Shown here: positions 14,588 to 24,007 of the stretch, in pieces
Layout: the number at the start of each line of letters is the position of its first letter
How positions within the stretch are numbered: the stretch's first letter is position 1
Assembly: GCA_023433305.1 (NCBI GenBank)
Contig: JAEZCZ010000108.1
Location: 1-36,114 of the forward strand
Reading direction: 5' to 3'
Source: Pseudomonadota bacterium
Lineage (GTDB): Bacteria; Pseudomonadota; Alphaproteobacteria; Sphingomonadales; Sphingomonadaceae
Length of the DNA stretch: 36,114 nucleotides
Notes under the pieces: model-generated
The model's database searches: none
Told to the model about the DNA's origin: nothing
Seen by the model: only the letters and a program-made list of their open reading frames with translations
Program-made: the position numbers and the translations under genes

Positions 14588-14739
14588 GCCAGCTCCACGG
14601 TCGAGGCTATCGCGACGACCTGGTCGGCCGCCATGCCGTACTGCTGCGTCAACGCGTAGACGTTGAACAAGACCATCGCGGCGATGCTCACCAGCGCGGC
14701 GAGGCCGAGTTTACTGGTGAAGAACTCGCGGTCAAACAT
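14584..14739 (-). CDS. Small single-pass membrane protein, first gene of the psp operon
   Basis: The 51-aa protein starts MFDREFFTSKLG, has one hydrophobic helix (about residues 11-30), and a short polar tail ending VAIASTVELA. No family recognised. It is the first coding region after the sigma54 promoter and its TGA overlaps the first ATG of the pspA frame. Position and topology recall small Psp accessory proteins such as PspD or PspG, but no sequence likeness was seen. ATG 14739 has GATGAGG just upstream; ATG 14748 is an alternative. Confidence 0.7.
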   Translation of the reverse strand: MFDREFFTSKLGLAALVSIAAMVLFNVYALTQQYGMAADQVVAIASTVELA

Positions 14740-14779
14740 GGTCCTCATCCCTTCTGTTCCATTCGATACGGACCCCTTC

Positions 14780-14795
14780 GCAAGCCGTGTGCCAA
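14780..14795 (-). promoter_or_regulatory. Sigma54 promoter of the psp operon
   Basis: Reading leftward, TTGGCAC, ACGGC, TTGCG fits the sigma54 consensus with correct GG-to-GC spacing: TGGCAC at 14794-14789 and TTGC at 14783-14780. It lies about 40 bp upstream of the first gene of the psp operon, divergent from pspF, as in E. coli. Predicted start near 14769. PspF-binding and IHF sites were not resolved in the 90 bp upstream. Confidence 0.88.
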
Positions 14796-14885
14796 ATCGC
14801 AAAAACGAGGGAAAAGTTGGAGCCGAACGGATGTCAGCGCCCACTCATGCGGTGAATATTGCCAGCATATGGGGGAATTCGCTAT

Positions 14886-15920
<1,035 letters not shown>

Positions 15921-15975
15921 ATCTCGTTGCAAACCGGACCGGGCGCGCCTATCTGCGCATCCATCCCGACATTGT

Positions 15976-16032
15976 CATGGCAAAGTCTGGTGCTGGCGCC
16001 TCAGGGGGCCGGCGCGAAGCGGCTTTGTCATG
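15976..16032 (+). promoter_or_regulatory. Possible structured leader of the rimP-nusA operon
   Basis: CATGGCAAAG (15976-15985) pairs with CTTTGTCATG (16023-16032) in a 10-bp stem with one G-U. Between them GCTGGC and GCCGGC can form an inner helix. The element ends about 13 nt before the rimP Shine-Dalgarno (AGGAG). TTGTCATGG also occurs twice as a direct repeat. A regulatory RNA is inferred from structure and position only. Confidence 0.4.
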
Positions 16033-16054
16033 GTAGTCGGTCATAGGAGACCCG

Positions 16055-16615
16055 ATGGCGGATACCGCGCGCCTTGTTGAAGTGATCGAACCGGAGGCGA
16101 AGGCTCTCGGTTTCGAGCTCGTGCGCGTGAAGCTCTCAGGGCAGGGCGACGAGCGTACGCTCCAGGTCATGGCCGAGGACCCCTCGACCGGGCAACTGGT
16201 GGTCGAGCAGTGCATGGCGCTGTCGCGCCGAATTTCCGACCGGATGGATGCGATCGAAGAGCAAGGCGAGGAACTCGTCCGCGGGGCGTACAATCTCGAG
16301 GTCAGCTCCCCGGGGATCGATCGCCCGCTGACCCGAGCGAAGGATTATGCCGCCTGGGCCGGGCACGACGTCAACATTTCGCTGAGCGAGCCGGTGGGCG
16401 ACCACCGCAAGCTGCGCGGCGAATTGCTCGGTATCGACGGCAACATGGTCGCCGTCGAGGACCGCAAGGCCGGCCGCGTCGAAGTCCCGCTCGACACCAT
16501 TCATTCGGCGAAACTGGTCCTGACCGACAAGCTGATCGCCGCTACCCGTCCGCTCGATATGAGCGGGGCCGAAGAGATCGAAGAAACACTCGAAGAAGAG
16601 AAGGCAGACGACTGA
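16055..16615 (+). CDS. rimP: Ribosome maturation factor RimP
   Basis: The 186-aa protein shows the RimP N-domain (LGFELVRVKLSGQGDERTLQV), the EVSSPGIDRPLT motif and the small C-terminal Sm-like domain, ending in an acidic tail. RimP helps 30S subunit assembly. An AGGAG sequence lies 5-6 nt before ATG. It heads the rimP-nusA-ylxR-infB operon; its TGA overlaps the ATG of nusA (TGATG). Confidence 0.96.
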   Translation: MADTARLVEVIEPEAKALGFELVRVKLSGQGDERTLQVMAEDPSTGQLVVEQCMALSRRISDRMDAIEEQGEELVRGAYNLEVSSPGIDRPLTRAKDYAAWAGHDVNISLSEPVGDHRKLRGELLGIDGNMVAVEDRKAGRVEVPLDTIHSAKLVLTDKLIAATRPLDMSGAEEIEETLEEEKADD

Positions 16616-18285
16616 TGGCCAGTCCGATTTCCGCCAACAAGGCTGAATTGCTTGCAATCGCGAACTCCGTCGCGACCGAGAAGATGATCGACAAGTCGAT
16701 CGTCGTCGAGGCGATGGAAGAGGCGATCCAGAAGGCGGCCCGGGCACGTTACGGCGCCGAGAACGATATCCGCGCCAAGCTCGACCCGATGACCGGTGAC
16801 TTGCGGCTGTGGCGCGTGGTCGAAGTGGTCGAGGAAGTCGAAGACTACTTCAAGCAGGTCGATCTCAAGCAAGCTGAGAAGCTTCAGCCGGGTGCGAAGC
16901 TGGGCGATTTCATCGTCGATCCGCTGCCGCCGGTCGATCTCGGCCGCATCGACGCGCAGAGCGCCAAGCAAGTGATCTTCCAGAAGGTCCGCGATGCCGA
17001 GCGCGAACGTCAGTACGAGGAATTCAAGGATCGCGCCGGTGAGATCATCACCGGCGTCATCAAGTCGGTCGAGTTCGGCCACGTGATCGTCAACCTCGGC
17101 CGCGCCGAGGGCGTGATCCGCCGTGACCAGCAGATCCCGCGCGAGGCCGCCCGCGTCGGCGAGCGCGTTCGCGCGCTGATCATGAAGGTCGAGCGCAACA
17201 ACCGCGGCCCGCAGATATTCCTCAGCCGCGCGCACCCCGAGTTCATGAAGAAGCTGTTCGCGCAGGAAGTGCCCGAGATCTACGACAACATCATCGAGAT
17301 CAAGGCCGCCGCCCGCGACCCGGGCTCGCGCGCCAAGATTGGCGTGATCAGCCGCGACTCGAGCATCGACCCCGTTGGCGCGTGCGTCGGCATGAAGGGC
17401 AGCCGCGTGCAGGCGGTCGTCCAGGAACTGCAAGGCGAGAAGATCGACATCATCCCCTGGAGCGAGGATACCGCGACGTTCGTGGTCAACGCGCTGCAGC
17501 CGGCGACGGTTAGCCGCGTGGTGCTCGACGAGGACGAGAACCGCATCGAAGTGGTGGTTCCCGACGACCAGCTCAGCTTGGCGATCGGCCGCCGGGGGCA
17601 GAACGTGCGCCTCGCCAGCCAGCTCACCGAGAGCCAGATCGACATCATGACCGAGGACGAAGCCTCGGAGAAGCGCCAGCGCGAGTTCTCGGAGCGCTCG
17701 AAGATGTTCGAGGAAGAGCTCGACGTGGACGAAACGCTTTCGCAGCTGCTCGTGGCCGAAGGTTTCGCGGAGCTCGAGGAAGTGGCTTACGTCGAGCTCG
17801 CCGAGCTCGCGAGCATCGAAGGCTTCGACGAGGAACTTGCCGAGGAACTCCAGAGCCGCGCTCAGGAAGCGCTCGAGCGCCAGGAAGAGGCCTACCGGGC
17901 CGAGCGGCGCGAGCTTGGGGTCGAGGACGCGCTGGCCGAAATCCCGCACCTCAATGAGCAGATGCTCGTGGTGCTCGGAAAGGCCGGGATCAAGACGCTC
18001 GACGATCTCGCCGATCTCGCGACCGACGAGCTGATCGCAAAGAAGCGCGAGGCTCCCCGGCGGCGCCAGGCCCCGACCGAAGGCCCGCCGCTGCGCCGCG
18101 ACCGTCCGCGTCCCGAGGACAAGGGCGGCGTGCTGGGCGAATTCGGCCTGAGCGAAGAACAAGGCAACGAGATCATCATGGCCGCCCGCGCGCACTGGTT
18201 CGAGGACGAGGAGGTCGCGTCCGAAGCGACCGATGCGCCTGTGCCTGCAACTGAGGAGGCCGCCGATGCGGAATCCTCGCAATGA
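16615..18285 (+). CDS. nusA: Transcription termination/antitermination factor NusA
   Basis: The 556-aa protein has the NusA N-domain (about 1-135), S1 domain (from about 141, GEIITGVIKSVEFGHVIVNL), KH1 (GACVGMKGSRVQAV near 252) and KH2 (LSLAIGRRGQNVRLA near 316). Two acidic helix-hairpin-helix type repeats follow (AEGFAELEEVAY; LGKAGIKTLDDLADL). Those C-terminal repeats occur in proteobacterial NusA. Start fixed by overlap with rimP. The last 60 residues are a charged linker with an extra acidic tail; the 3' end overlaps the next gene by 20 bp. Confidence 0.97.
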   Translation: MASPISANKAELLAIANSVATEKMIDKSIVVEAMEEAIQKAARARYGAENDIRAKLDPMTGDLRLWRVVEVVEEVEDYFKQVDLKQAEKLQPGAKLGDFIVDPLPPVDLGRIDAQSAKQVIFQKVRDAERERQYEEFKDRAGEIITGVIKSVEFGHVIVNLGRAEGVIRRDQQIPREAARVGERVRALIMKVERNNRGPQIFLSRAHPEFMKKLFAQEVPEIYDNIIEIKAAARDPGSRAKIGVISRDSSIDPVGACVGMKGSRVQAVVQELQGEKIDIIPWSEDTATFVVNALQPATVSRVVLDEDENRIEVVVPDDQLSLAIGRRGQNVRLASQLTESQIDIMTEDEASEKRQREFSERSKMFEEELDVDETLSQLLVAEGFAELEEVAYVELAELASIEGFDEELAEELQSRAQEALERQEEAYRAERRELGVEDALAEIPHLNEQMLVVLGKAGIKTLDDLADLATDELIAKKREAPRRRQAPTEGPPLRRDRPRPEDKGGVLGEFGLSEEQGNEIIMAARAHWFEDEEVASEATDAPVPATEEAADAESSQ

Positions 18286-19006
18286 GCCGCTAGCGGATCA
18301 CGACATCGCGGGACCGCGCGGGGCCGGCAACGGTCCCGAGCGGCGCTGCGTGTTGAGCGGACGCATCGGCGGGCGCGACGCGTTCGTGCGCCTGGCGTTG
18401 TCGCCCGAGGGCGCCGTGCTGCCCGATGCACTCGCCAAGGCTCCCGGGCGCGGAGCCTGGATCGGCGTGGACGAAACTGAATTGAGTGAAGCCGTCGCGA
18501 ACGGCAAGCTCAAGGCGGCCCTGTCGCGCGCGTTCAAGACGGGGCAACTGGCGGTTCCCGACAACCTCGCTGACCTCACCGGGAAAGCACTGCTGCGCGC
18601 GCTGCTCGACCGGTTGGGGCTCGAAATGCGCGCGGGAAAGCTTATCTTGGGTTCGGACCGGATCGCGAACGAAGCCCGCTTGGGCAAAGTCGCGGCACTT
18701 TACCATGCCGCCGACGCAAGCGAGGATGGGGCACGCAAGCTGGACCAGGCGTGGCGCGTCGGCATGGACGCCGAAGGAACTGGCCAAGCGGGCGTTCGCC
18801 TGCCACTGGACCGCGCGGCTTTGTCTGTGGCATTGGGCCGCGACAATGTCGTCCATCTGGCGCTGGCCGATCATCCGTCGGCCGAGCGGGTCGCGATCCC
18901 GCTGCGGCGACTGCAGAGCTTTCTTGGCGGCCGAACGGCCGCGGTGACCAGCGGCGAACCGGGTGACCGGCAAGCCGCGATCCCGGGTCAAGCCCCGGGG
19001 CTATGA
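18266..19006 (+). CDS. YlxR/DUF448 RNA-binding protein with L7Ae-like domain
   Basis: The 246-aa protein carries the YlxR signature RRCVLSGRIGGRDAFVRLAL and GRGAWIGVD (about residues 25-75). The second part (LEMRAGKLILGSDRIANEA region) is typical of the L7Ae-like domain fused to YlxR in alphaproteobacteria. It probably binds RNA and is conserved between nusA and infB. ATG 18266 has AGGAGG 7-8 nt upstream, placed inside the nusA end, so expression is coupled. An in-frame ATG at 18233 is inside nusA and less likely. Confidence 0.88.
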   Translation: MRNPRNEPLADHDIAGPRGAGNGPERRCVLSGRIGGRDAFVRLALSPEGAVLPDALAKAPGRGAWIGVDETELSEAVANGKLKAALSRAFKTGQLAVPDNLADLTGKALLRALLDRLGLEMRAGKLILGSDRIANEARLGKVAALYHAADASEDGARKLDQAWRVGMDAEGTGQAGVRLPLDRAALSVALGRDNVVHLALADHPSAERVAIPLRRLQSFLGGRTAAVTSGEPGDRQAAIPGQAPGL

Positions 19007-19033
19007 ATTGATTTGAAGGACGAAACGAACCCT

Positions 19034-21547
19034 ATGAGCGACAGCAACGACACCCCGCGCGAACGCAAGCCGCTTGGCATCAAGCGCTCGCTCGACGCGG
19101 GCGAGGTCAAGCAGACCTTCAGCCACGGCCGCACCAACAAGGTGGTGGTCGAGGTCAAGCGCCGTCGCGTGATCGGCAAGCCGGGCGAGACGCCTGCGCC
19201 TGCATCGGCACCCGAGCCGGTCGCTGCGCCTCCGCCCCCTCCGCCGCCCCCGCCGCAGCCCAAGAAGAAGGCCGCGCCCGCCGGCGAGACTCCGCAGGAG
19301 CGCGTCGCTCGCCTCCAGCGCGAGGCCGAGGAAGAGCGCCTGCGGCTGACCGAGGAAGCCACGCGTCGCGAGGCCGAGGAGCGTGCCCGCGCAGCCGAGG
19401 AGGAAAAGCGTCGCGCCGAAGAGAACCGACGCGCCGGGCAGGAAGCCGAAGCGCGCGCCGCCGCCGAAGCCGAGGCGGCCGCCGCCGCGCCGATCGAGGA
19501 AGCGCAGCCTAGCGAAGAGGTCGAATCCGGCTCGGCATCGCCGACACCGGCCCCGCGCAAGTTTACTCCGGTGGCGCGGCCCGAACCCAAGCGTCCGGAG
19601 AAGAAGCGCGAAGAACAGCGCAAGAGCGCTCCTGGCCGAGGGGGCGACGATCGTCGCCGTGCCGGAAAGCTGACCGTCACGCGCGCGCTCAACGAGGACG
19701 AGGGCGCGCGGGCTCGCTCGCTCGCGGCACTCAAGCGTGCACGTGAAAAGGAGCGCCGTGCGCACATGGGCGGCTCGTCGCAGCCGCGCGAGAAGCAAGT
19801 CCGCGACGTGGTGGTGCCCGAGGCGATCACCGTGCAAGAGCTCGCCAACCGCATGGCCGAGAAGGGCGCCGCGCTGGTGAAGGCGCTGTTCAACATGGAC
19901 ATGATGGTCACCGTCAACCAGACGATCGACCAGGATACCGCCGAGCTTCTTGTCGAGGAGTTCGGCCACAACATCGTGCGCGTGTCGGAGAGCGACCTCG
20001 ACATCGACACCACGGAGGATGTCGATCCCGAAGAGACGCAGCAGCCGCGCCCGCCGGTGGTCACGATCATGGGCCACGTCGACCACGGGAAGACGTCGCT
20101 GCTCGACGCGCTGCGCGGCACCGACGTGGTAAGGGGGGAAGCCGGCGGCATCACCCAGCACATTGGCGCCTACCAGATCACGACGAAGAACAAGCAGAAG
20201 ATCACCTTCCTCGACACACCGGGGCACGAGGCGTTCACCCAGATGCGCCAGCGCGGCGCCAACGTGACCGACATCGTGGTGCTGGTGGTGGCGGCCGACG
20301 ATGGGCTGATGCCGCAGTCGATCGAGGCGATCCGTCACACCAAGGCGGCAGGCGTTCCGATGATCGTGGCGATCAACAAGATCGACAAGCCCGAGGCCAA
20401 CCCGCAGCGGGTGCGCGAACGCCTTCTCGAGCACGAAGTCATCGTGGAGGCGATGAGCGGCGACGTTCAGGACGTGGAGATCTCCGCGAAGGAGAAGACC
20501 GGCCTCGACGAGTTGATCGAGAAGATCCTGCTCCAGGCGGAAATTCTCGAGCTCAAGGCCAATCCGGACCGCGCGGCCGACGCGACGGTGATCGAGGCGC
20601 AACTTGACAAGGGCCGCGGCCCGGTCGCGACGGTGCTGGTCAACCGGGGCACGCTCAAGCGTGGAGACGTGTTCGTGGTCGGCACCGAGAGCGGCCGTGT
20701 GCGCGCGCTGGTCGATGACAAGGGCCAGCAGATCAAGGAAGCAGGCCCGTCGATGCCGGTCGAGGTGCTCGGCCTCGGCGGCGTCCCGAACGCCGGAGAT
20801 CACCTGACGGTCGTGGAGAACGAGGCGCGGGCGCGCGAAGTGGCGCAATATCGCCACGAGAAGGCCACCGAGAAGCGTACGGCGACAGCGCCGGCCAGCC
20901 TGGATACGATGTTCTCCAAGCTGACCAGCGACCTCGTCGAATTCCCCGTCGTGGTGAAGGCCGACGTCCAGGGTTCGGCCGAAGCGATCGTGACCGCGCT
21001 GCACAATCTCTCGAACGACGATATCAAGGTGCGCGTGCTCAGCTCGGGGGTCGGCGCGATCACCGAGAGCGATGTGTCGCTGGCATCGGCATCGAAGGCG
21101 CCGATCATCGGCTTCAACGTCCGGCCGAATGCCAAGGCGCGCGAACTGGTCGCGCGCCACAAGGTCGAGATGAAGTACTTCGACGTCATCTATCAGCTGA
21201 CCGAAGAGATCGGCCGCGAGATGGCAGGTGTGCTCGGCCCGCTCAAGATCGAGAACGTTCTCGGCCGCGCGGAGGTCAAGCAGGTCTTCCCAGCGGGCAA
21301 GCGCGACAAGGCGGCGGGTCTGCTGGTCCTCGAAGGTGTCATTCGCAAGGGGCTTCACGCCCGCCTTACGCGTCAGGACGTCATCGTCAGCGCGACGACG
21401 ATCGCCTCGCTGCGGCGTTTCAAGGACGACGTGGACGAAGTCCGCGCCGGTCTCGAATGCGGTGTGGTCCTGGCCGATACCAACGACATCCGCGCCGGCG
21501 ACAATCTCGAAGTGTTCGAGATCGAGGAACGCGAACGGGTGCTGTAA
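19034..21547 (+). CDS. infB: Translation initiation factor IF-2
   Basis: The 837-aa GTPase has an N-terminal domain starting RKPLGIKRSL and a long charged, Ala/Pro/Glu-rich linker with a run of nine prolines, then the IF2 N-associated segment. The G domain carries G1 GHVDHGKTS (347-355), G3 DTPGHEAF and G4 NKID. Domains II-IV follow. IF-2 brings initiator tRNA to the 30S subunit. I chose ATG 19034 (MSDSND); the frame is also open from a TTG at 19013. An AAGGA lies 13 nt upstream, farther than usual. Confidence 0.97.
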   Translation: MSDSNDTPRERKPLGIKRSLDAGEVKQTFSHGRTNKVVVEVKRRRVIGKPGETPAPASAPEPVAAPPPPPPPPPQPKKKAAPAGETPQERVARLQREAEEERLRLTEEATRREAEERARAAEEEKRRAEENRRAGQEAEARAAAEAEAAAAAPIEEAQPSEEVESGSASPTPAPRKFTPVARPEPKRPEKKREEQRKSAPGRGGDDRRRAGKLTVTRALNEDEGARARSLAALKRAREKERRAHMGGSSQPREKQVRDVVVPEAITVQELANRMAEKGAALVKALFNMDMMVTVNQTIDQDTAELLVEEFGHNIVRVSESDLDIDTTEDVDPEETQQPRPPVVTIMGHVDHGKTSLLDALRGTDVVRGEAGGITQHIGAYQITTKNKQKITFLDTPGHEAFTQMRQRGANVTDIVVLVVAADDGLMPQSIEAIRHTKAAGVPMIVAINKIDKPEANPQRVRERLLEHEVIVEAMSGDVQDVEISAKEKTGLDELIEKILLQAEILELKANPDRAADATVIEAQLDKGRGPVATVLVNRGTLKRGDVFVVGTESGRVRALVDDKGQQIKEAGPSMPVEVLGLGGVPNAGDHLTVVENEARAREVAQYRHEKATEKRTATAPASLDTMFSKLTSDLVEFPVVVKADVQGSAEAIVTALHNLSNDDIKVRVLSSGVGAITESDVSLASASKAPIIGFNVRPNAKARELVARHKVEMKYFDVIYQLTEEIGREMAGVLGPLKIENVLGRAEVKQVFPAGKRDKAAGLLVLEGVIRKGLHARLTRQDVIVSATTIASLRRFKDDVDEVRAGLECGVVLADTNDIRAGDNLEVFEIEERERVL

Positions 21548-21550
21548 ACG

Positions 21551-22087
21551 GTGCGCTACGTCGCCCTGCTCGGATCCATCAACGTCGGTGGCAACCGATT
21601 GAAGATGGCCGAGTTCAGGGCGGCGCTCGAAGACGAGGGCTTCGAGAACGTCTCCACTGTCGTGGCGAGCGGCAACGTGCTGTTCGACCATTCGCGGACG
21701 GCCGACGCGAAGCTGGAGGCCCGCATCGCAGTCGTGAAGGACCGCTTCGGCATCGATAGCTTCGCGGCCGTTCGCAACGAGGCAGAGCTGGAACGAGCGA
21801 TCGACGACAATCCTTTCGTCGCGGACGGCGAGGCCAGGTTCGTGCACACGATCTTCCTGTCGGATGGGCTCGACCGGGAGGCCTTCGAGCGTTTTGCGCG
21901 CGATTATCCGGGTCCGGAGCGGCTGGCGGCGGGCGAGCGAGAGTTCTTTGTCGATTACCGCGAAGGCGTGGCCCGTTCACAGCTCGACCCTGCGATGCGG
22001 AAGGCAAAGGTGGTGCAAACTCGCGCTACCGCACGCAACGTGCGCTCATTGCGCCGCATTCTGGAAAAGATGCGCTCGGGCGGCTAA
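21551..22087 (+). CDS. DUF1697 protein
   Basis: The 178-aa protein starts with GTG at 21551, 3 bp after infB. It has the DUF1697 opening MRYVALLGSINVGGNRLKM, the segment VVASGNVLF, and a later ARNVRSLRRIL helix. DUF1697 is a widespread family without known function. Its place inside the infB-rbfA interval, at minimal spacing, makes co-transcription very likely. Confidence 0.9.
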   Translation: MRYVALLGSINVGGNRLKMAEFRAALEDEGFENVSTVVASGNVLFDHSRTADAKLEARIAVVKDRFGIDSFAAVRNEAELERAIDDNPFVADGEARFVHTIFLSDGLDREAFERFARDYPGPERLAAGEREFFVDYREGVARSQLDPAMRKAKVVQTRATARNVRSLRRILEKMRSGG

Positions 22088-22096
22088 GAGCCGCCC

Positions 22097-22792
22097 ATGC
22101 CTACGGTCGTCGCCATCCGTCACGTCGTATTCGAGGATCTCGGCGTCTGGCATCCCTGGTTCGAGGTGAACGGCTGGAACGTTCGCTATGTCGACGCACC
22201 GATTGCTGACCTGACGGCGCTCGATCCGCTGGATGGCGATCTGCTGATCGTGCTGGGTGGGCCGATCGGGGCCTACCAGACCGATCGTTACCCCTTCCTC
22301 GCCGAGGAACTGCAGTTGATCCAGCGCCGGGTGGAGTCCGGGAAACCGCTGCTCGGCGTCTGCTTGGGTGCCCAGCTTCTCGCGATGGCATGCGGTGCAA
22401 ACGTGTCGCAGATGGATCGCAAGGAGATAGGCTTTTCCCCCCTCACGCTGACCGAGGCCGGGCGGGCCTCGGCGCTTGCTCCGCTCGACGGCTCGCCGAC
22501 CCTCCACTGGCACGGTGATCAGTTCGATCTTCCCGAGGGCGCGACGCTTCTCGCGTCGAGCGCGCTTTGCCCGTATCAGGCGTTCGCGATGGGGCCGGAT
22601 GTACTCGGCCTACAGTTCCATGCCGAAACCGACTGCCGAACGCTCGAGAGCTGGCTGGTCGGACACGCTTCCGAGCTGGCGCATGCTGGGTTCGATGTGG
22701 CCGCGATCCGGGCGGACGCCGCGCGTTACGGCGCGAGTTTGGCCGAAGCGGGCCGCGAGATGCTTGCACTGTGGCTCAGGGATCGCATCTAG
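22097..22792 (+). CDS. Class-I glutamine amidotransferase-like protein
   Basis: The 231-aa protein is a single GATase-1 domain with the catalytic triad visible: Cys89 in GVCLGAQLLA, His175 and Glu177 in LQFHAET. Oxyanion motif LGGPIGAY is near 53-60. Stand-alone proteins of this kind (GuaA-like, annotated as glutamine amidotransferases) have unknown acceptors. It starts 9 bp after the DUF1697 gene and ends 5 bp before rbfA, so it sits inside the operon. Confidence 0.88.
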   Translation: MPTVVAIRHVVFEDLGVWHPWFEVNGWNVRYVDAPIADLTALDPLDGDLLIVLGGPIGAYQTDRYPFLAEELQLIQRRVESGKPLLGVCLGAQLLAMACGANVSQMDRKEIGFSPLTLTEAGRASALAPLDGSPTLHWHGDQFDLPEGATLLASSALCPYQAFAMGPDVLGLQFHAETDCRTLESWLVGHASELAHAGFDVAAIRADAARYGASLAEAGREMLALWLRDRI

Positions 22793-22797
22793 GCGCC

Positions 22798-23214
22798 ATG
22801 GCCCGCCCATCTCATGGAACCGAAGATCGCTCCGTTCGCCTGCTCAAAGTCGGCGAACGCGTGCGCCACGTGCTGTCCGAATTGCTGACCCGGCAACAGG
22901 TGCATGACGACATCCTGACCGGCCACCACATCTCGGTGACCGAGGTGCGGATGTCGCCCGACTTGCGGCAGGCGCGGGTCTACGTAAAGCCCTTGCTCGG
23001 TGGCGACGAGGAGGAAGTACTCGCCGCGCTTCGCCGCAACACCGCCTACCTGCAGCGCGAAGTGGCCCAGCGGCTTGGTCTCAAGTTTGCGCCAAAGCTG
23101 CGATTCCACGCCGACGAGAGCTTCGACGAGGCTGCGCGGATCGAACAACTGCTAAACGATCCCAAAGTTGCGCGCGATCTCGACGATCCTGGCCAGGATC
23201 GGGGCCGAGACTGA
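22798..23214 (+). CDS. rbfA: Ribosome-binding factor A
   Basis: The 138-aa protein has RbfA features: VGERVRHVLSELLTR, DILTGHHISVTEVRMSPDLR, ARVYVKPL and LRFHADESFDEAARIEQLL. RbfA helps 16S rRNA maturation and cold adaptation on 30S subunits. The N-terminal MARPSHGTEDRSV and the C-terminal DDPGQDRGRD are variable tails. It starts 5 bp after the amidotransferase stop. Confidence 0.95.
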   Translation: MARPSHGTEDRSVRLLKVGERVRHVLSELLTRQQVHDDILTGHHISVTEVRMSPDLRQARVYVKPLLGGDEEEVLAALRRNTAYLQREVAQRLGLKFAPKLRFHADESFDEAARIEQLLNDPKVARDLDDPGQDRGRD

Positions 23215-23257
23215 ACGCCTCTATCGCGACCCGAACGCGCTCCCTATCTGACAGGCC

Positions 23258-23941
23258 ATGGACGGAACGCTTCTCACGGCGCTCGCGCTGATCCCGGCGC
23301 TAGTGATCGCCATCGTGTTTCACGAAGTGGCGCATGGCTGGACCGCGTTGGTGCTAGGCGACCCGACGGCTAAGGAGCGCAAGCGGCTCAGCCTCAATCC
23401 GATACGGCATGTCGATCCTTTCGGCACGTTGATCCTCCCGGGCCTGCTGGCATTGACGGGGGCGCCCGTGTTCGGTTGGGCCAAGCCGGTGCCGGTGATC
23501 AAGGAGCGGCTCCGAAATCCGCGTTTCGGCATGATGGCGGTGGCTGCGGCGGGGCCGGGCACCAACTTGATCCTGGCGGCGATCGGCGCGGTCGCGCTTG
23601 GCCTGCTGGCGCGCGGGGGGCTTCCAGCCGCAGGCGCGACGGGCTTTGCCGCGGCGTCGCTCTATTCTTTCGTCCTCATCAACATCTTCCTGGCGCTGTT
23701 CAACTTGTTGCCGCTGCCCCCGTTTGATGGTTCGCACATTGTCGAGGGCCTGCTGCCGCCCCGCGCCGCGCGCCTTTACGAGAAGCTGAGGCCATTTGGT
23801 TTTCCACTCTTGTTCCTGCTCCTGCTGGTCATCCCGTGGCTTTTCCCCCAGCTCGGCATAGTGGAGCGCATTGTCCTTCCGCCCGTGCAGTGGGCGGAAG
23901 CGCAATTCATGACGGTGGCTGGCTGGATCGCGGGCGGATAA
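23258..23941 (+). CDS. Site-2-type (M50) zinc metalloprotease, membrane
   Basis: The 227-aa polytopic protein has the HEVAH zinc motif (His22, Glu23, His26) in its first helix and the second motif LFNLLPLPPFDGSHI (third zinc ligand Asp). It has about five hydrophobic segments. Intramembrane proteases of this short class (no PDZ domain) cleave unknown substrates in alphaproteobacteria. It is 43 bp after rbfA. The gene ends with TAA at 23939-23941, followed by an unusually AT-rich spacer. Confidence 0.88.
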   Translation: MDGTLLTALALIPALVIAIVFHEVAHGWTALVLGDPTAKERKRLSLNPIRHVDPFGTLILPGLLALTGAPVFGWAKPVPVIKERLRNPRFGMMAVAAAGPGTNLILAAIGAVALGLLARGGLPAAGATGFAAASLYSFVLINIFLALFNLLPLPPFDGSHIVEGLLPPRAARLYEKLRPFGFPLLFLLLLVIPWLFPQLGIVERIVLPPVQWAEAQFMTVAGWIAGG

Positions 23942-23986
23942 TTTAATCCGGGCTATATTGACTATTATCATCCGGACAAATAAATG
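23942..23986 (+). promoter_or_regulatory. AT-rich spacer with ATCCGG direct repeats, possible promoter
   Basis: This 45-bp stretch is far more AT-rich than its surroundings. ATCCGG occurs at 23946 and 23970, 24 bp apart. TTGACT (23958-23963) and a weak TAAATG 17 bp later resemble a sigma70-type promoter. It lies upstream of the DUF2239 gene, so that gene or the distal truB-rpsO-pnp part may have its own start of transcription. Tentative. Confidence 0.4.
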
Positions 23987-24007
23987 AGCCTGCAACGGAG
24001 GCTCGCC

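Noticed and set aside
14859..14885. TTG start for PspF 27 nt upstream
   Set aside because: ATG 14886 with GGGGGA upstream gives the family-like N-terminus.
16501..18282. 593-codon open frame antisense to nusA
   Set aside because: Explained by third-position GC bias; the plus strand is clearly NusA with S1 and KH motifs.
19220..19262. C-rich tract in infB as a simple repeat of interest
   Set aside because: It encodes the polyproline linker of IF-2, common in alphaproteobacterial infB.
19001..21847. 948-codon open frame antisense to infB
   Set aside because: His/Leu/Asp-rich antisense artefact; infB on the other strand has all GTPase motifs.
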